A DNA stretch of 64,000 nt from Streptomyces cellostaticus (GTDB lineage Bacteria > Actinomycetota > Actinomycetes > Streptomycetales > Streptomycetaceae): contig NZ_JALLIN010000002.1 of assembly GCF_023630175.1 (NCBI RefSeq), positions 124,001-188,000 on the forward strand, given 5' to 3'. The notes under the pieces were generated by a model, which was not told the DNA's origin, searched no databases, and saw nothing but the letters and a program-made list of their open reading frames with translations. Of the stretch, positions 44,814 to 53,130 are shown piece after piece (the stretch's first letter is position 1; every line of letters begins with the position of its first letter). Made by a program: the position numbers and the translations under genes.

Positions 44814-45571
44814 GCGCGCACCACTTCCGTGCCGCCGCGCTCGATGTCCGCGGCGTCTTCCCGGCTCAGCCCTCCGTCGGTGATCAGCAGGTCCACATCG
44901 CTCAGCCCGCCGAAACGCGCGAAGTGCTCCTGGCCGTGCTTGGCGGAGTCGGCGAGGAGGACCACACGGCGCGCGGCGGCGACGGCCGCGCGCTTGACCG
45001 CGGCCTCGGCGAGGTCCGGGGTGGTCAGGCCGCGCTCGGCGGAGAAGCCGTTGGCGGCGACGAACAGGACGTCCGCGCGGATCTCGCCGTAGGCGCGCAG
45101 CGCCCAGGCGTCCACGGCGGCCCGCGTGCGGTGCCGTACCCGCCCGCCGATCAGGTGGAGCTGGATGCCGGGGTGGTCGGCCAGGCGGGCGGCGATGGGC
45201 AGGCTGTGCGTGACGACGGTGAGGGCGGACTCCAGCGGGATCGACGCGGCCAGCCGTGCCACCGTCGTGCCGGCGTCGAGGATCACCGTGCCCCCGGCGG
45301 GCAGCTCGGCGAGAGCGGCCTTGGCGATGCGGTCCTTCTCGTCGGCGGCGGTCGACTCGCGCTCGGTGAGGTCCGGCTCGAAGTCGAGGCGGCCTACGGG
45401 GATGGCCCCGCCGTGCACCCGGCGGACGAGGCCGGCCCGGTCGAGGGCCTTCAGATCGCGGCGGATGGTCTCCGCCGTCACCTGGAACTCCTCGGCCAGC
45501 GACAGCACGTCCACCCGGCCGCCGTCGCGGGCGAGGCGGAGGATCTCCTGCTGTCGCTCCGGTGCGTACAT
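44810..45571 (-). CDS. DeoR family regulator of the fructose operon
   Basis: 253 residues. DeoR winged helix at the start (RQQEILRLARDGGRVDVLSLAEEFQVTAETIRRDLKAL), HGGAI at the boundary, and a phosphosugar-sensing C-terminal domain (VILDAGTTVARLA, VVTHSLPIA, FVAANGFSAERGLTTPD). As first gene of the operon it is expected to repress fru transcription until fructose-1-phosphate binds. GGAGG 9 nt before ATG. A long inverted repeat surrounds its promoter. Confidence 0.92.
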   Translation of the reverse strand: MYAPERQQEILRLARDGGRVDVLSLAEEFQVTAETIRRDLKALDRAGLVRRVHGGAIPVGRLDFEPDLTERESTAADEKDRIAKAALAELPAGGTVILDAGTTVARLAASIPLESALTVVTHSLPIAARLADHPGIQLHLIGGRVRHRTRAAVDAWALRAYGEIRADVLFVAANGFSAERGLTTPDLAEAAVKRAAVAAARRVVLLADSAKHGQEHFARFGGLSDVDLLITDGGLSREDAADIERGGTEVVRA

Positions 45572-45588
45572 GCCCGTTTGCCTCCATC

Positions 45589-45671
45589 TCATGCCCGAAT
45601 GTGTGGTTTCACTGGGAGACTACGCCCGGAATTCCGGAAAGTAAACAAGTCCGGGCGCGATTCGGGCATGA
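45589..45671. promoter_or_regulatory. fru operon control region with flanking inverted repeat
   Basis: TCATGCCCGAAT (45589-45600) and its exact reverse complement ATTCGGGCATGA (45660-45671) are 59 bp apart. Between them are a 12-bp palindrome CCGGAATTCCGG (45626-45637) and a minus-strand -10-like TAGTCT near 45620. The arrangement fits two operators around a promoter. Confidence 0.6.
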
Positions 45672-45717
45672 ACGGACTTCCTCTTCCCCCGGCCGCACTC
45701 ACGGAAGGTGCCGGGCA

Positions 45718-45772
45718 CGGCGAGGACGGGCCCGGCACCTTCCGCTTCCCGGTGCCGGGCCCGTCCTCGCCG
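45718..45772 (-). terminator. terminator after DHA2 exporter gene
   Basis: Perfect 22-bp arms (45718-45739 and 45751-45772) with an 11-nt loop, just past the exporter stop. Confidence 0.88.
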
Positions 45773-45779
45773 CCTCCGC

Positions 45780-47303
45780 TCAGGCCGCCGGCTCGGGCAC
45801 CTTCCGCGCCACCGGGGCACCGCCGGCGGCCCCCTCCACGTGCTGCGCCGGACGCTTCGGCAGGGCGGACATCAGCAGGAAGATCGCGGCCAGGATCCCG
45901 GCGACCCACCACAGCGCGTGCTGGAAGCCGTGCACGAAGGCGGGGCCCACCTGGGCCGGGGTCAGCCGGTCGCCGATCACTCCGAAGAACACGACCGAGA
46001 CCAGGCCGAGGCCGAGCGCGTTGCCCATCTGCTGCACGGTGTTGATCAGACCGGACGCCGAACCGGCGTGCTCGCGCGGCACCTCCGAGAGCACCGCGTC
46101 CGTCAGCGGGGCGACGATCAGTCCCATGCCCGCACCCATCACGACCAGCGGGAACGCCATCTGCCAGGAGGCGATGGACAGGCCGTAGCGGTGCGACTCC
46201 CCGATGTAGAGGAGCACACCCGCCGCCATCAGCAGCGCGCCCGCCCGCAGCACCTTCCGGCCGAACCGCGGTACCAGCTTCTGCACCGACAGCCCGGCCG
46301 CCGTGGACACCGCGAGCGAGAACGGCACACCGGTCAGGCCCGCCCGCAGCGGGCTCCAGCCCAGGCCGACCTGCATGTACAGCGTCCAGACCAGGAAGAA
46401 GATGCCGAGCGCGACGCCGAAGACGGTCTGCACGGCGATGCCGGCCGCGAAGCTCTTCACCCGGAACAGGGACAGCTCGATCAGCGGCGAGCCGTCGCGG
46501 GCCGCCTTGCGCCGCTCGTAGGCCACCAGCGCCGCGAACACGCCGAGCGCGCCGACCATGCACAGGTGGCCCCACAGCGGCCAGCCCAGCTCGCGGCCGC
46601 GGGTCAGCGGGTAGAGCAGCATCAGCAGGCCGAGGGTCACCAGGGCGACGCCGACCAGGTCGAGCCTCAGTGCCTTCGGCGCCCGGGACTCGGTGATGAA
46701 GCGGCGGCCCAGGAGGAAGGCGACGACGCCGACGGGGAGGTTGATCAGGAAGATCGGCCGCCACTGAAGCCCGAACAGGTTCCACTCCGTCAGCAGGGCG
46801 CCGAGCAGCGGGCCGGACACCGCGCCGAGGCCGACGACCGCGCCGAACAGGCCGAAGACCTTGCCGCGTTCATGGGCGGGAAAGGTGGCGTGCACGATCG
46901 ACAGGACCTGCGGCACCATCAGGGCCGCCATGCCGCCCTGCAGGATGCGGGAGGCGACCAGCATCTCCGGATCGGCGGCGAAGCCGCACAGGGCGGAGGC
47001 CAGGGTGAAACCGCCGATGCCGACGAGGAACAGCCGCCTGCGGCCGTGGATGTCGCCGAGCCTGCCGCCGGTGATCAGGCCCGCCGCGAAGGCGAGGGCA
47101 TAGCCCGCCGTAATCCACTGGATCTGGCCGAGCGAGGCGCCCGCGTCCTGCTGGATCGAGGGGATCGCGATGTTGACGATCGTGACGTCGACGAGGTCCA
47201 TGAAGGCCGCCGTCATCACGATCGCGAGCGCGAACCAGCGGCGGCGGTCGGCGGGGCCCGCCGCGTCCTGCCGGGCACCGGGGGTGTGTTCCGTGGAGGT
47301 CAT
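45780..47303 (-). CDS. DHA2 family MFS drug exporter
   Basis: 507 residues with 14 predicted helices. DHA2 (EmrB/QacA) features: MDLVDVTIVNIAIPSIQQD (helix 1), GGRLGDIHGRRRLFL (motif A, about 80), and GPLLGALLTE (motif C-like). It should export drugs or toxic metabolites by proton antiport. ATG start. Divergent from a WYL-type regulator across a 62-bp spacer with a clear dyad, so the two form a regulator-exporter pair. Confidence 0.9.
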   Translation of the reverse strand: MTSTEHTPGARQDAAGPADRRRWFALAIVMTAAFMDLVDVTIVNIAIPSIQQDAGASLGQIQWITAGYALAFAAGLITGGRLGDIHGRRRLFLVGIGGFTLASALCGFAADPEMLVASRILQGGMAALMVPQVLSIVHATFPAHERGKVFGLFGAVVGLGAVSGPLLGALLTEWNLFGLQWRPIFLINLPVGVVAFLLGRRFITESRAPKALRLDLVGVALVTLGLLMLLYPLTRGRELGWPLWGHLCMVGALGVFAALVAYERRKAARDGSPLIELSLFRVKSFAAGIAVQTVFGVALGIFFLVWTLYMQVGLGWSPLRAGLTGVPFSLAVSTAAGLSVQKLVPRFGRKVLRAGALLMAAGVLLYIGESHRYGLSIASWQMAFPLVVMGAGMGLIVAPLTDAVLSEVPREHAGSASGLINTVQQMGNALGLGLVSVVFFGVIGDRLTPAQVGPAFVHGFQHALWWVAGILAAIFLLMSALPKRPAQHVEGAAGGAPVARKVPEPAA

Positions 47304-47313
47304 GCGTCCAAGC

Positions 47314-47343
47314 TAGGACCGCAATAGGTCAGATCATGTCCTA
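47314..47343. promoter_or_regulatory. operator between DHA2 exporter and WYL regulator
   Basis: TAGGTCA-GATCA-TGTCCTA (47325-47343) is a near-perfect dyad, with a further TAGGAC half-site at 47314-47319. It overlaps the -10-like TAATGC of the regulator. Confidence 0.55.
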
Positions 47344-47365
47344 ATGCTGCGCCATGCTCCTCCGT

Positions 47366-48340
47366 ATGACGACGGACACCCCGGCCCGGCTCCTCCAGCT
47401 CCTGTCCCTCCTGCAGACGCCGCGCGAGTGGCCGGGCGGCGAGCTGGCCGACCGTCTCGGCGTGTCCCGGCGCACCGTGCGGCGCGACATCGACCGGCTG
47501 CGCGAGCTGGGCTATCCGGTGCGGGCCAGCAAGGGCTCCGACGGCGGGTACCGGCTGGTCGCGGGGAAGGCCATGCCCCCGCTGGTCCTGGACGACGAGG
47601 AGGCGGTGGCGATCGCGGTCGGACTGCGGGCCGGGGCCGGGCACGCGGTCGAGGGGGTGGACGAGGCCTCGGTTCGGGCGCTGGCCAAGCTGGAGCAGGT
47701 GCTGCCGGCCCGGCTGCGCCACCGGGTGTCCACACTGCAGGCCGCGACGACGCCGCTGACCAGCGGGGACGGGGCGAGCATCGCGCCGGAGACGCTGACG
47801 GTGATGGCGTCGGCGGTGGCGGGGCGGGAGCGGCTGCGGTTCGCCTACCGGGACAAGGAGGGCGGTGAGTCGCGGCGGCTGACGGAGCCGCACCGGCTGG
47901 TCTCCACGGGGCGGCGGTGGTACCTCGTCGCGTACGACCTGGGGCGGGAGGACTGGCGGACGTTCCGGGTGGACCGGGTGCGGGAGCCGTTCGCGACCGG
48001 CGCGCGGTTCGCTCCCCGGGAACTGCCGGAGGGGGACGCGGCGGAGTACCTGCGGCGCTCCATCCGGCGGCGGGGGCAGGACACCTACGCGTTCGAGGTG
48101 CGCTTCGCCGGTGCGCTGGAGGCGGTGGCCGCGCACGTGCCGGAGTGGATCGGGGTGCCGGAGGCGGACGGCGACGGGGGGTGCGTGCTGCGGGGGACGA
48201 GCGGGGAGCCGGTGGAGTGGCTGGCGCTGCGGCTGGCGATGGCGGGGTGCGAGTTCACGGTCCGGGGGCCGGAGGAACTCGTCTCGTGCGTGCGGCAGTT
48301 GGGAGCACGGTTGAGCCGGGCCGGGAGGGCGGGCGACTGA
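47366..48340 (+). CDS. YafY/WYL-domain transcriptional regulator
   Basis: 324 residues. N-terminal HTH_11 (RLLQLLSLLQTPREWPGGELADRLGVSRRTVRRDIDRLRELGYPV) followed by the WYL domain (about 140-220, with RWYLVAYDLGREDWRTFRVDRV) and the WCX tail. WYL proteins sense nucleotide or DNA-derived ligands. The start could also be ATG 47354; neither has a good ribosome site, and the transcript may be (nearly) leaderless. Probably regulates the divergent exporter. Confidence 0.88.
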   Translation: MTTDTPARLLQLLSLLQTPREWPGGELADRLGVSRRTVRRDIDRLRELGYPVRASKGSDGGYRLVAGKAMPPLVLDDEEAVAIAVGLRAGAGHAVEGVDEASVRALAKLEQVLPARLRHRVSTLQAATTPLTSGDGASIAPETLTVMASAVAGRERLRFAYRDKEGGESRRLTEPHRLVSTGRRWYLVAYDLGREDWRTFRVDRVREPFATGARFAPRELPEGDAAEYLRRSIRRRGQDTYAFEVRFAGALEAVAAHVPEWIGVPEADGDGGCVLRGTSGEPVEWLALRLAMAGCEFTVRGPEELVSCVRQLGARLSRAGRAGD

Positions 48341-48400
48341 GGGCCGTCCCGTGCTCCCCGGCGGGTCGGCGCACGGCGTCGGATGCGGCGCATCGCGGGA
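48338..48400. repeat. dispersed intergenic repeat, copy 2
   Basis: Begins at the stop of the WYL gene and matches 35881-35940 downstream of mscL (about 80% identity). Confidence 0.6.
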
Positions 48401-48414
48401 GGGGAATGCGGCCC

Positions 48415-48430
48415 CCGGTCACAGCACTAG
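48415..48430 (-). repeat. CTAGTGCTGTGACCGG repeat at gene end, copy 1
   Basis: On the minus strand it begins at the TAG stop of the TetR gene. The same 16 bases occur at 52937-52952, also starting at a TAG stop. Confidence 0.6.
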
Positions 48431-49335
48431 GCGGGCTCGGGCCAGGCGTAGTTCTCCAGGGCCGTCAGGTTTCTCAGGGCCCGGGTCGCGGGGCCGTCGG
48501 GGCCCGTGGGCGGGGAGGCGGTGGCGGCCCAGGACTCGACGGCCACGCGGATCGCCGCACCGGCCACCGCCGCCGTGAGACGGAGATGCGACTCGATCGC
48601 CGCCGGCCGGGCAACGTTGTCGTCGGTGCCGTCCCCGGAATGCCCGGGGTCCGCCGACCCCCCAGGACCCGCCGAACCCGTCGCGGTGCCCCGGTAGCCG
48701 TCGGAGCCCTCATGGCCTTCGCGGCCGTCGTTGCGCTGCTGACCCTCCGTGCCCGCGTGGCCCGCATGGGCGGCATGGCCTTCGTGGCCTTCGTGGCCTT
48801 CGTGGCCTTCGTGGCCTTCGTGGCCCTCGGAGCCCGAGGCCGACAGCCGGTCCGCCAGGGCTTCCGCGAGGGCGCACTCGGACGTACGGCAGACCTCCGC
48901 CCACACCTTCCCGAGCGCGGGGCTCGCGTCGGCCAGGCGGATCAGGGTGCGCACCGATTCCCACGAGGCCGCCGGGACGCCCACGCCGGGGTTGAGGGTG
49001 CGCTCGACCGCGTGGCGCAGCGCCTCCGGCACGGACAGAGCGGGCGGGGCGTCGCGGACCGCCCGGACGCAGAGTTCGGCGCCCGCCGCGTACAACGGCG
49101 CCACCGCCTCCTCCTTGGAGGCGAAGTAGCGGTAGAACGTGCGCGGGGCGACGCCCGCGGCCTGGGCGATGTCCTCCGCGCGGGTGGCGCGCAGACCATG
49201 GCGCACGAAGAGCGCGGCCGCCGCGCGGGCGATCTCCATGCGGGTCTCCGCCTTGCGGCGTTCGGTCAGCGACATCGGGGCGGTGGCGGAAACAGGCTGG
49301 TGGGGGGTGTTGCCGGTGGTGCTGGGGGTGCTCAC
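48427..49335 (-). CDS. TetR family regulator with a His-rich Gly-His-Glu repeat
   Basis: 302 residues, long for TetR. The helix-turn-helix is normal (ATRAEDIAQAAGVAPRTFYRYFASKEEAV, about 50-80). Between helices of the ligand domain, near residues 172-195, sits a GHE array (six or more GHE/GHA units: EGHEGHEGHEGHEGHEGHAAHAGHAG is the extent) followed by a Gly/Ser/Asp-rich stretch, about 75 residues that look disordered. The array is coded by five exact 9-bp repeats. The His and Glu spacing could bind Ni, Zn or Cu, but repeat slippage alone could also explain it. GTG start, weak ribosome site. Confidence 0.8.
   Translation of the reverse strand: MSTPSTTGNTPHQPVSATAPMSLTERRKAETRMEIARAAAALFVRHGLRATRAEDIAQAAGVAPRTFYRYFASKEEAVAPLYAAGAELCVRAVRDAPPALSVPEALRHAVERTLNPGVGVPAASWESVRTLIRLADASPALGKVWAEVCRTSECALAEALADRLSASGSEGHEGHEGHEGHEGHEGHAAHAGHAGTEGQQRNDGREGHEGSDGYRGTATGSAGPGGSADPGHSGDGTDDNVARPAAIESHLRLTAAVAGAAIRVAVESWAATASPPTGPDGPATRALRNLTALENYAWPEPA
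48781..48825. repeat. 9-bp tandem repeat (TTCGTGGCC x5) in TetR gene
   Basis: Five exact copies of TTCGTGGCC code for the Gly-His-Glu array; diverged copies continue on both sides. Confidence 0.9.
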
Positions 49336-49375
49336 CCCGGCAGGCTATGCCGGTGTGGCAGAATCTGCCATTCGA

Positions 49376-49412
49376 GCGGGCCACCCCGGGGTTCAGGTAC
49401 GGGGTGGCCCGC
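49376..49412 (-). terminator. distal terminator downstream of hrdD
   Basis: Perfect 13-bp arms GCGGGCCACCCCG / CGGGGTGGCCCGC, 11-nt loop. Confidence 0.7.
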
Positions 49413-49427
49413 TGTTCCAGCATGCGG

Positions 49428-49468
49428 CCGGGCCCCGGCGCCTGGGGGGGATAGGCGCCGGGGCCCGG
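49428..49468 (-). terminator. proximal terminator downstream of hrdD
   Basis: Perfect 16-bp arms CCGGGCCCCGGCGCCT / AGGCGCCGGGGCCCGG, 9-nt loop. Confidence 0.75.
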
Positions 49469-49714
49469 CTCTTGAACGTTCCGCCGCCGGGGGGGATGAC
49501 GTCGGAACGTGGCTCACGCGTCGAGTACCCGACCGGTGCTCGTCGTGCGGCATGTGGGGGTGGGTGCTTCGGCTGGGAGTGCGGCCCCTCGGTTCAAGTC
49601 CAACTCTTGGGCCCGCAGTGGTTTTTCCCTCGGGCCCCGGAGTTGAAGCGACGGTACCGCGCCATGTTTGCGCCGTCTTTCGCCACCGGGTGTGCGCGGT
49701 CGTACGCCGGCCGG

Positions 49715-50713
<999 letters not shown>

Positions 50714-50848
50714 GCGTGCTCCCTTGCGATGGTGGGCTGGCGGGTGGTCCTTCGAACGCTCGGCATCGAACGGGTTCGTCTTGCGGTTCTGTTCCCTTAC
50801 GGATCTGTTCCTTGGGACTCTCCTCGAGTGCCCTGCATCCGAGGGAAA

Positions 50849-50876
50849 CAACGACTGGAATCCGGACAGAATTCCC
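50849..50876 (-). promoter_or_regulatory. SigR-type promoter of hrdD
   Basis: On the minus strand GGGAAT-N18-GTTG matches the SigR (thiol-oxidative stress) consensus exactly, about 135 bp before the hrdD start. It also fits the looser ECF pattern GGAAT-N15-GTC. Confidence 0.75.
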
Positions 50877-50935
50877 AACCCGGCCCTCAATTTTTCTGAT
50901 CATGCAGTACCCTGTCGGCCACGCGGGGAGGCGCG

Positions 50936-51472
50936 ATGCCGTCGGCACACACAGAGGTGCAGGTCAGACCGGGGACCGAGGGGGATCTCGATGTCCTCAC
51001 GGAGATCTACAACCACTACGTGCGTGAGACAACGATCACGTTCGACACGGCCGTCCTCACCACGGAAGAGCGCCGCCCTTGGCTGCTCTCCCACCCGGAA
51101 GACGGCCCGTACCGCCTGATGGTTGCCACGGCGGCGGACTCACAGGAGATTCTGGGGTACGCCACATCCAGCCCTTACCGCACGAAGCCCGCGTACCGCA
51201 CCTCCGTGGAGACCACCGTGTACGTCGCCCCGGACTCCGGCCGCCGCGGCGTCGGCACCCTGCTCTACGGCGCCCTCTTCGAGGCCCTGGCCGGTGAGGA
51301 CCTGCACCGCGCCTACGCGGGGATCGCGCAGCCGAACGAGGCCTCACGGCGGCTGCACGCCTGCTTCGGCTTCCGCCACGTCGGCACCCACCGGGAAGTG
51401 GGCCGCAAGTTCGGCCGCTACTGGGACGTGGCCTGGTACGAGAAGGATCTCCGGCGGGCACCCCGCGGGTAG
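50936..51472 (+). CDS. phosphinothricin acetyltransferase-like GNAT
   Basis: 178 residues. PAT/Bar family features: IYNHYVRETTITFDT near residue 28, VETTVYVAPDSGRRGVGTLLYGALFEAL (acetyl-CoA site, about 90-115) and HACFGFRHVGTHREVGRKFGRYWDVAWYEK at the end. Family members acetylate phosphinothricin, methionine sulfoximine or related amino acids. ATG with GGGGAGG. Divergent from hrdD. Confidence 0.9.
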   Translation: MPSAHTEVQVRPGTEGDLDVLTEIYNHYVRETTITFDTAVLTTEERRPWLLSHPEDGPYRLMVATAADSQEILGYATSSPYRTKPAYRTSVETTVYVAPDSGRRGVGTLLYGALFEALAGEDLHRAYAGIAQPNEASRRLHACFGFRHVGTHREVGRKFGRYWDVAWYEKDLRRAPRG

Positions 51473-51491
51473 GCACCGCGCGCACGCGCAC

Positions 51492-52304
51492 TCACCCGAA
51501 CTGCAGCGACCGCTTCGCCAGCCCCATCCAGAACCCGTCGATCACCGACTCCTGGGTGTCGGGTCCGTCGCCCGCCCCGGCCGCGCCCATGGCCACGAAG
51601 AGCGGGGCGAAGTGCTCGGTGCGCGGGTGCGCGTAGCGGCCCGCCGGGGCCTTGTGGAGGAAGTCCAGCAGGGCGTCCCAGTCGCGGGCCTCCAGGGCCC
51701 GGCGGCCCCAGTCGTCGAACTCGGCGGACCAGGCCGGCACACCGTGGCCGGCGTGCCGCAGGGCGGCGAGGTTGTGGGTGAAGAAGCCGGAGCCCACGAT
51801 CAGCACGCCCTCGTCGCGCAGCGGGGCGAGCCTGCGGCCGATGTCCATCAGCCGGACCGGGTCGAGGGTCGGCATGGAGATCTGCAGCACCGGGACGTCG
51901 GCGTCCGGGAACATCTCGACGAGCGGCACGTAGGCACCGTGGTCGAGGCCGCGCTCGGGGAGGTCCTGGACCGGGGTGCCGGGGGCGCGCAGCAGCTTGC
52001 GCACGGATCCGGCCAGCCCGGGCGCGCCGGGGGCGTCGTACCGGACCCGGTAGTAGCGCTCGGGGAAGCCCCAGAAGTCGTGGACGAGGGGGACGGTCTC
52101 GACGGCACCGAGGGCGAGCGGGGCCTCCTCCCAGTGGGCGGAGACCATGAGGATCGCCCTGGGGCGCGGCAGACGGGCCGACCAGGCGGCGAGCTCGCCC
52201 GGCCAGACGGGATCGTCGGCGAGCGGCGGGGCGCCGTGACTGAGGTAGAGGGCGGGCATGCGCTCGCGCCCGGCGGCGGACGTCTCCTGTGGTGCGGCGG
52301 ACAT
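51492..52304 (-). CDS. DODA/LigB-type extradiol dioxygenase family protein
   Basis: 270 residues. Class III ring-cleavage fold: LYLSHGAPP (His ligand, about 21), AILMVSAHWEE (about 52), ERGLDHGAYVPLVEMFPDADVPV (about 120) and GSGFFTHNLAAL. Members are YgiD/DODA-like zinc or iron enzymes acting on catechols such as DOPA. Start MSAAPQETS at 52304. Divergent from a MarR regulator with repeated operator motifs in the spacer, so it is the probable target and would act on an aromatic or quinone-related compound. Confidence 0.85.
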   Translation of the reverse strand: MSAAPQETSAAGRERMPALYLSHGAPPLADDPVWPGELAAWSARLPRPRAILMVSAHWEEAPLALGAVETVPLVHDFWGFPERYYRVRYDAPGAPGLAGSVRKLLRAPGTPVQDLPERGLDHGAYVPLVEMFPDADVPVLQISMPTLDPVRLMDIGRRLAPLRDEGVLIVGSGFFTHNLAALRHAGHGVPAWSAEFDDWGRRALEARDWDALLDFLHKAPAGRYAHPRTEHFAPLFVAMGAAGAGDGPDTQESVIDGFWMGLAKRSLQFG

Positions 52305-52353
52305 GGCGGCGGCTCCCGGTGCTCGGCCCCTCGGGGACGCGCCCCAAGATGCT

Positions 52354-52406
52354 TTAAGTCTCAAGCTCTTCGGTTCAGGCTACGCCCGACTTGTTCAAGT
52401 TTCAAG
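52354..52406. promoter_or_regulatory. MarR operator candidates (direct repeats)
   Basis: TTAAGTCTCAAG (52354-52365) and TCAAGTTTCAAG (52395-52406) share TNAAGTNTCAAG, 41 bp apart, in the spacer between the dioxygenase and marR; the second overlaps the region just before the marR ribosome site. Confidence 0.6.
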
Positions 52407-52430
52407 GAGGCGCCTCGTACAGTGGGACGC

Positions 52431-52940
52431 ATGAACACGGCAACGGACTCCGCCGGCCGGCACCGCTGGCTCACCGACGAGGAGCAGCGCGTCTGGCGCG
52501 CCTACCTGCACGCGACCACCCTGCTCGAGGACCACCTCGACCGGCAGCTCCAGCGGGACGCGGGCATGCCGCACATCTACTACGGCCTCCTCGTGGCCCT
52601 CGCCGAGGCACCGCGCCGCCGGCTGCGGATGACCGAGCTGGCGATGAAGTCCAAGATCACGCGTTCCCGGCTGTCCCACGCGATCGCCCGGCTGGAGAAG
52701 AACGGCTGGGTCCGCCGCGAGGACTGCCCCTCCGACAAGCGCGGTCAGTTCGCGGTACTCACCGAAGAGGGCGCCGAGGTACTGCGACGCACCGCGCCCG
52801 GCCACGTGACCGCCGTACGCCAGGCGCTGTTCGAGCGACTGACCCCGCAACAGCAGAAGGCCCTCGGCGAGATCATGGAGATCGTCGCCGAGGGCCTCCA
52901 GCCCAACGAAGCGGGTGCGGACCTCCCCTGGCTCCGCTAG
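52431..52940 (+). CDS. MarR family transcriptional regulator
   Basis: 169 residues. Winged helix typical of MarR: RLRMTELAMKSKITRSRLSHAIARLEKNGWVRREDCPSDKRGQFAVLTEEGAEVL (about 64-118). Helices 1 and 5-6 form the dimer domain. ATG with AAGGAGG at 52403-52409, which lies 21 nt upstream and overlaps one operator; no nearer ribosome site is obvious. Likely autoregulated and controlling the divergent dioxygenase in response to an aromatic ligand. Confidence 0.88.
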   Translation: MNTATDSAGRHRWLTDEEQRVWRAYLHATTLLEDHLDRQLQRDAGMPHIYYGLLVALAEAPRRRLRMTELAMKSKITRSRLSHAIARLEKNGWVRREDCPSDKRGQFAVLTEEGAEVLRRTAPGHVTAVRQALFERLTPQQQKALGEIMEIVAEGLQPNEAGADLPWLR

Positions 52941-52952
52941 TGCTGTGACCGG
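52937..52952 (+). repeat. CTAGTGCTGTGACCGG repeat at gene end, copy 2
   Basis: Starts at the TAG stop of the marR gene and continues GAAAGGTTCACCGG. Exact match of 16 bases to the complement of 48415-48430. Confidence 0.6.
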
Positions 52953-53085
52953 AAAGGTTCACCGGCTCGCGGCGTCCGGCACGGCACTATGAGCGTCCCT
53001 GGCTCCGCCCGCGCCGTGAGGCCGGCGGATCAGGCCGGCCGCGGGCGCCCCGCGGCCGCGGCGTCGTCCGCCGCCGGACCGGCCG

Positions 53086-53114
53086 GGCCCACCGTGCGGG
53101 GCGCACGGTGGGCC
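53086..53114 (-). terminator. terminator after second DHA2 exporter
   Basis: Perfect 12-bp arms GGCCCACCGTGC / GCACGGTGGGCC with a 5-nt loop, 17 nt past the stop. Confidence 0.85.
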
Positions 53115-53130
53115 GTCGCCGCACGGCGGG

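Larger units (their letters stand above)
49336..49714. other. non-coding region with two hrdD terminators
   Basis: No gene. It contains two strong hairpins listed separately and about 240 bp without recognisable content between them and the hrdD stop. Confidence 0.6.

Noticed and set aside
49560..49620. tRNA-like T-loop GGTTCAAGTCC downstream of hrdD
   Set aside because: Neither T-stem nor acceptor stem can be formed around it.
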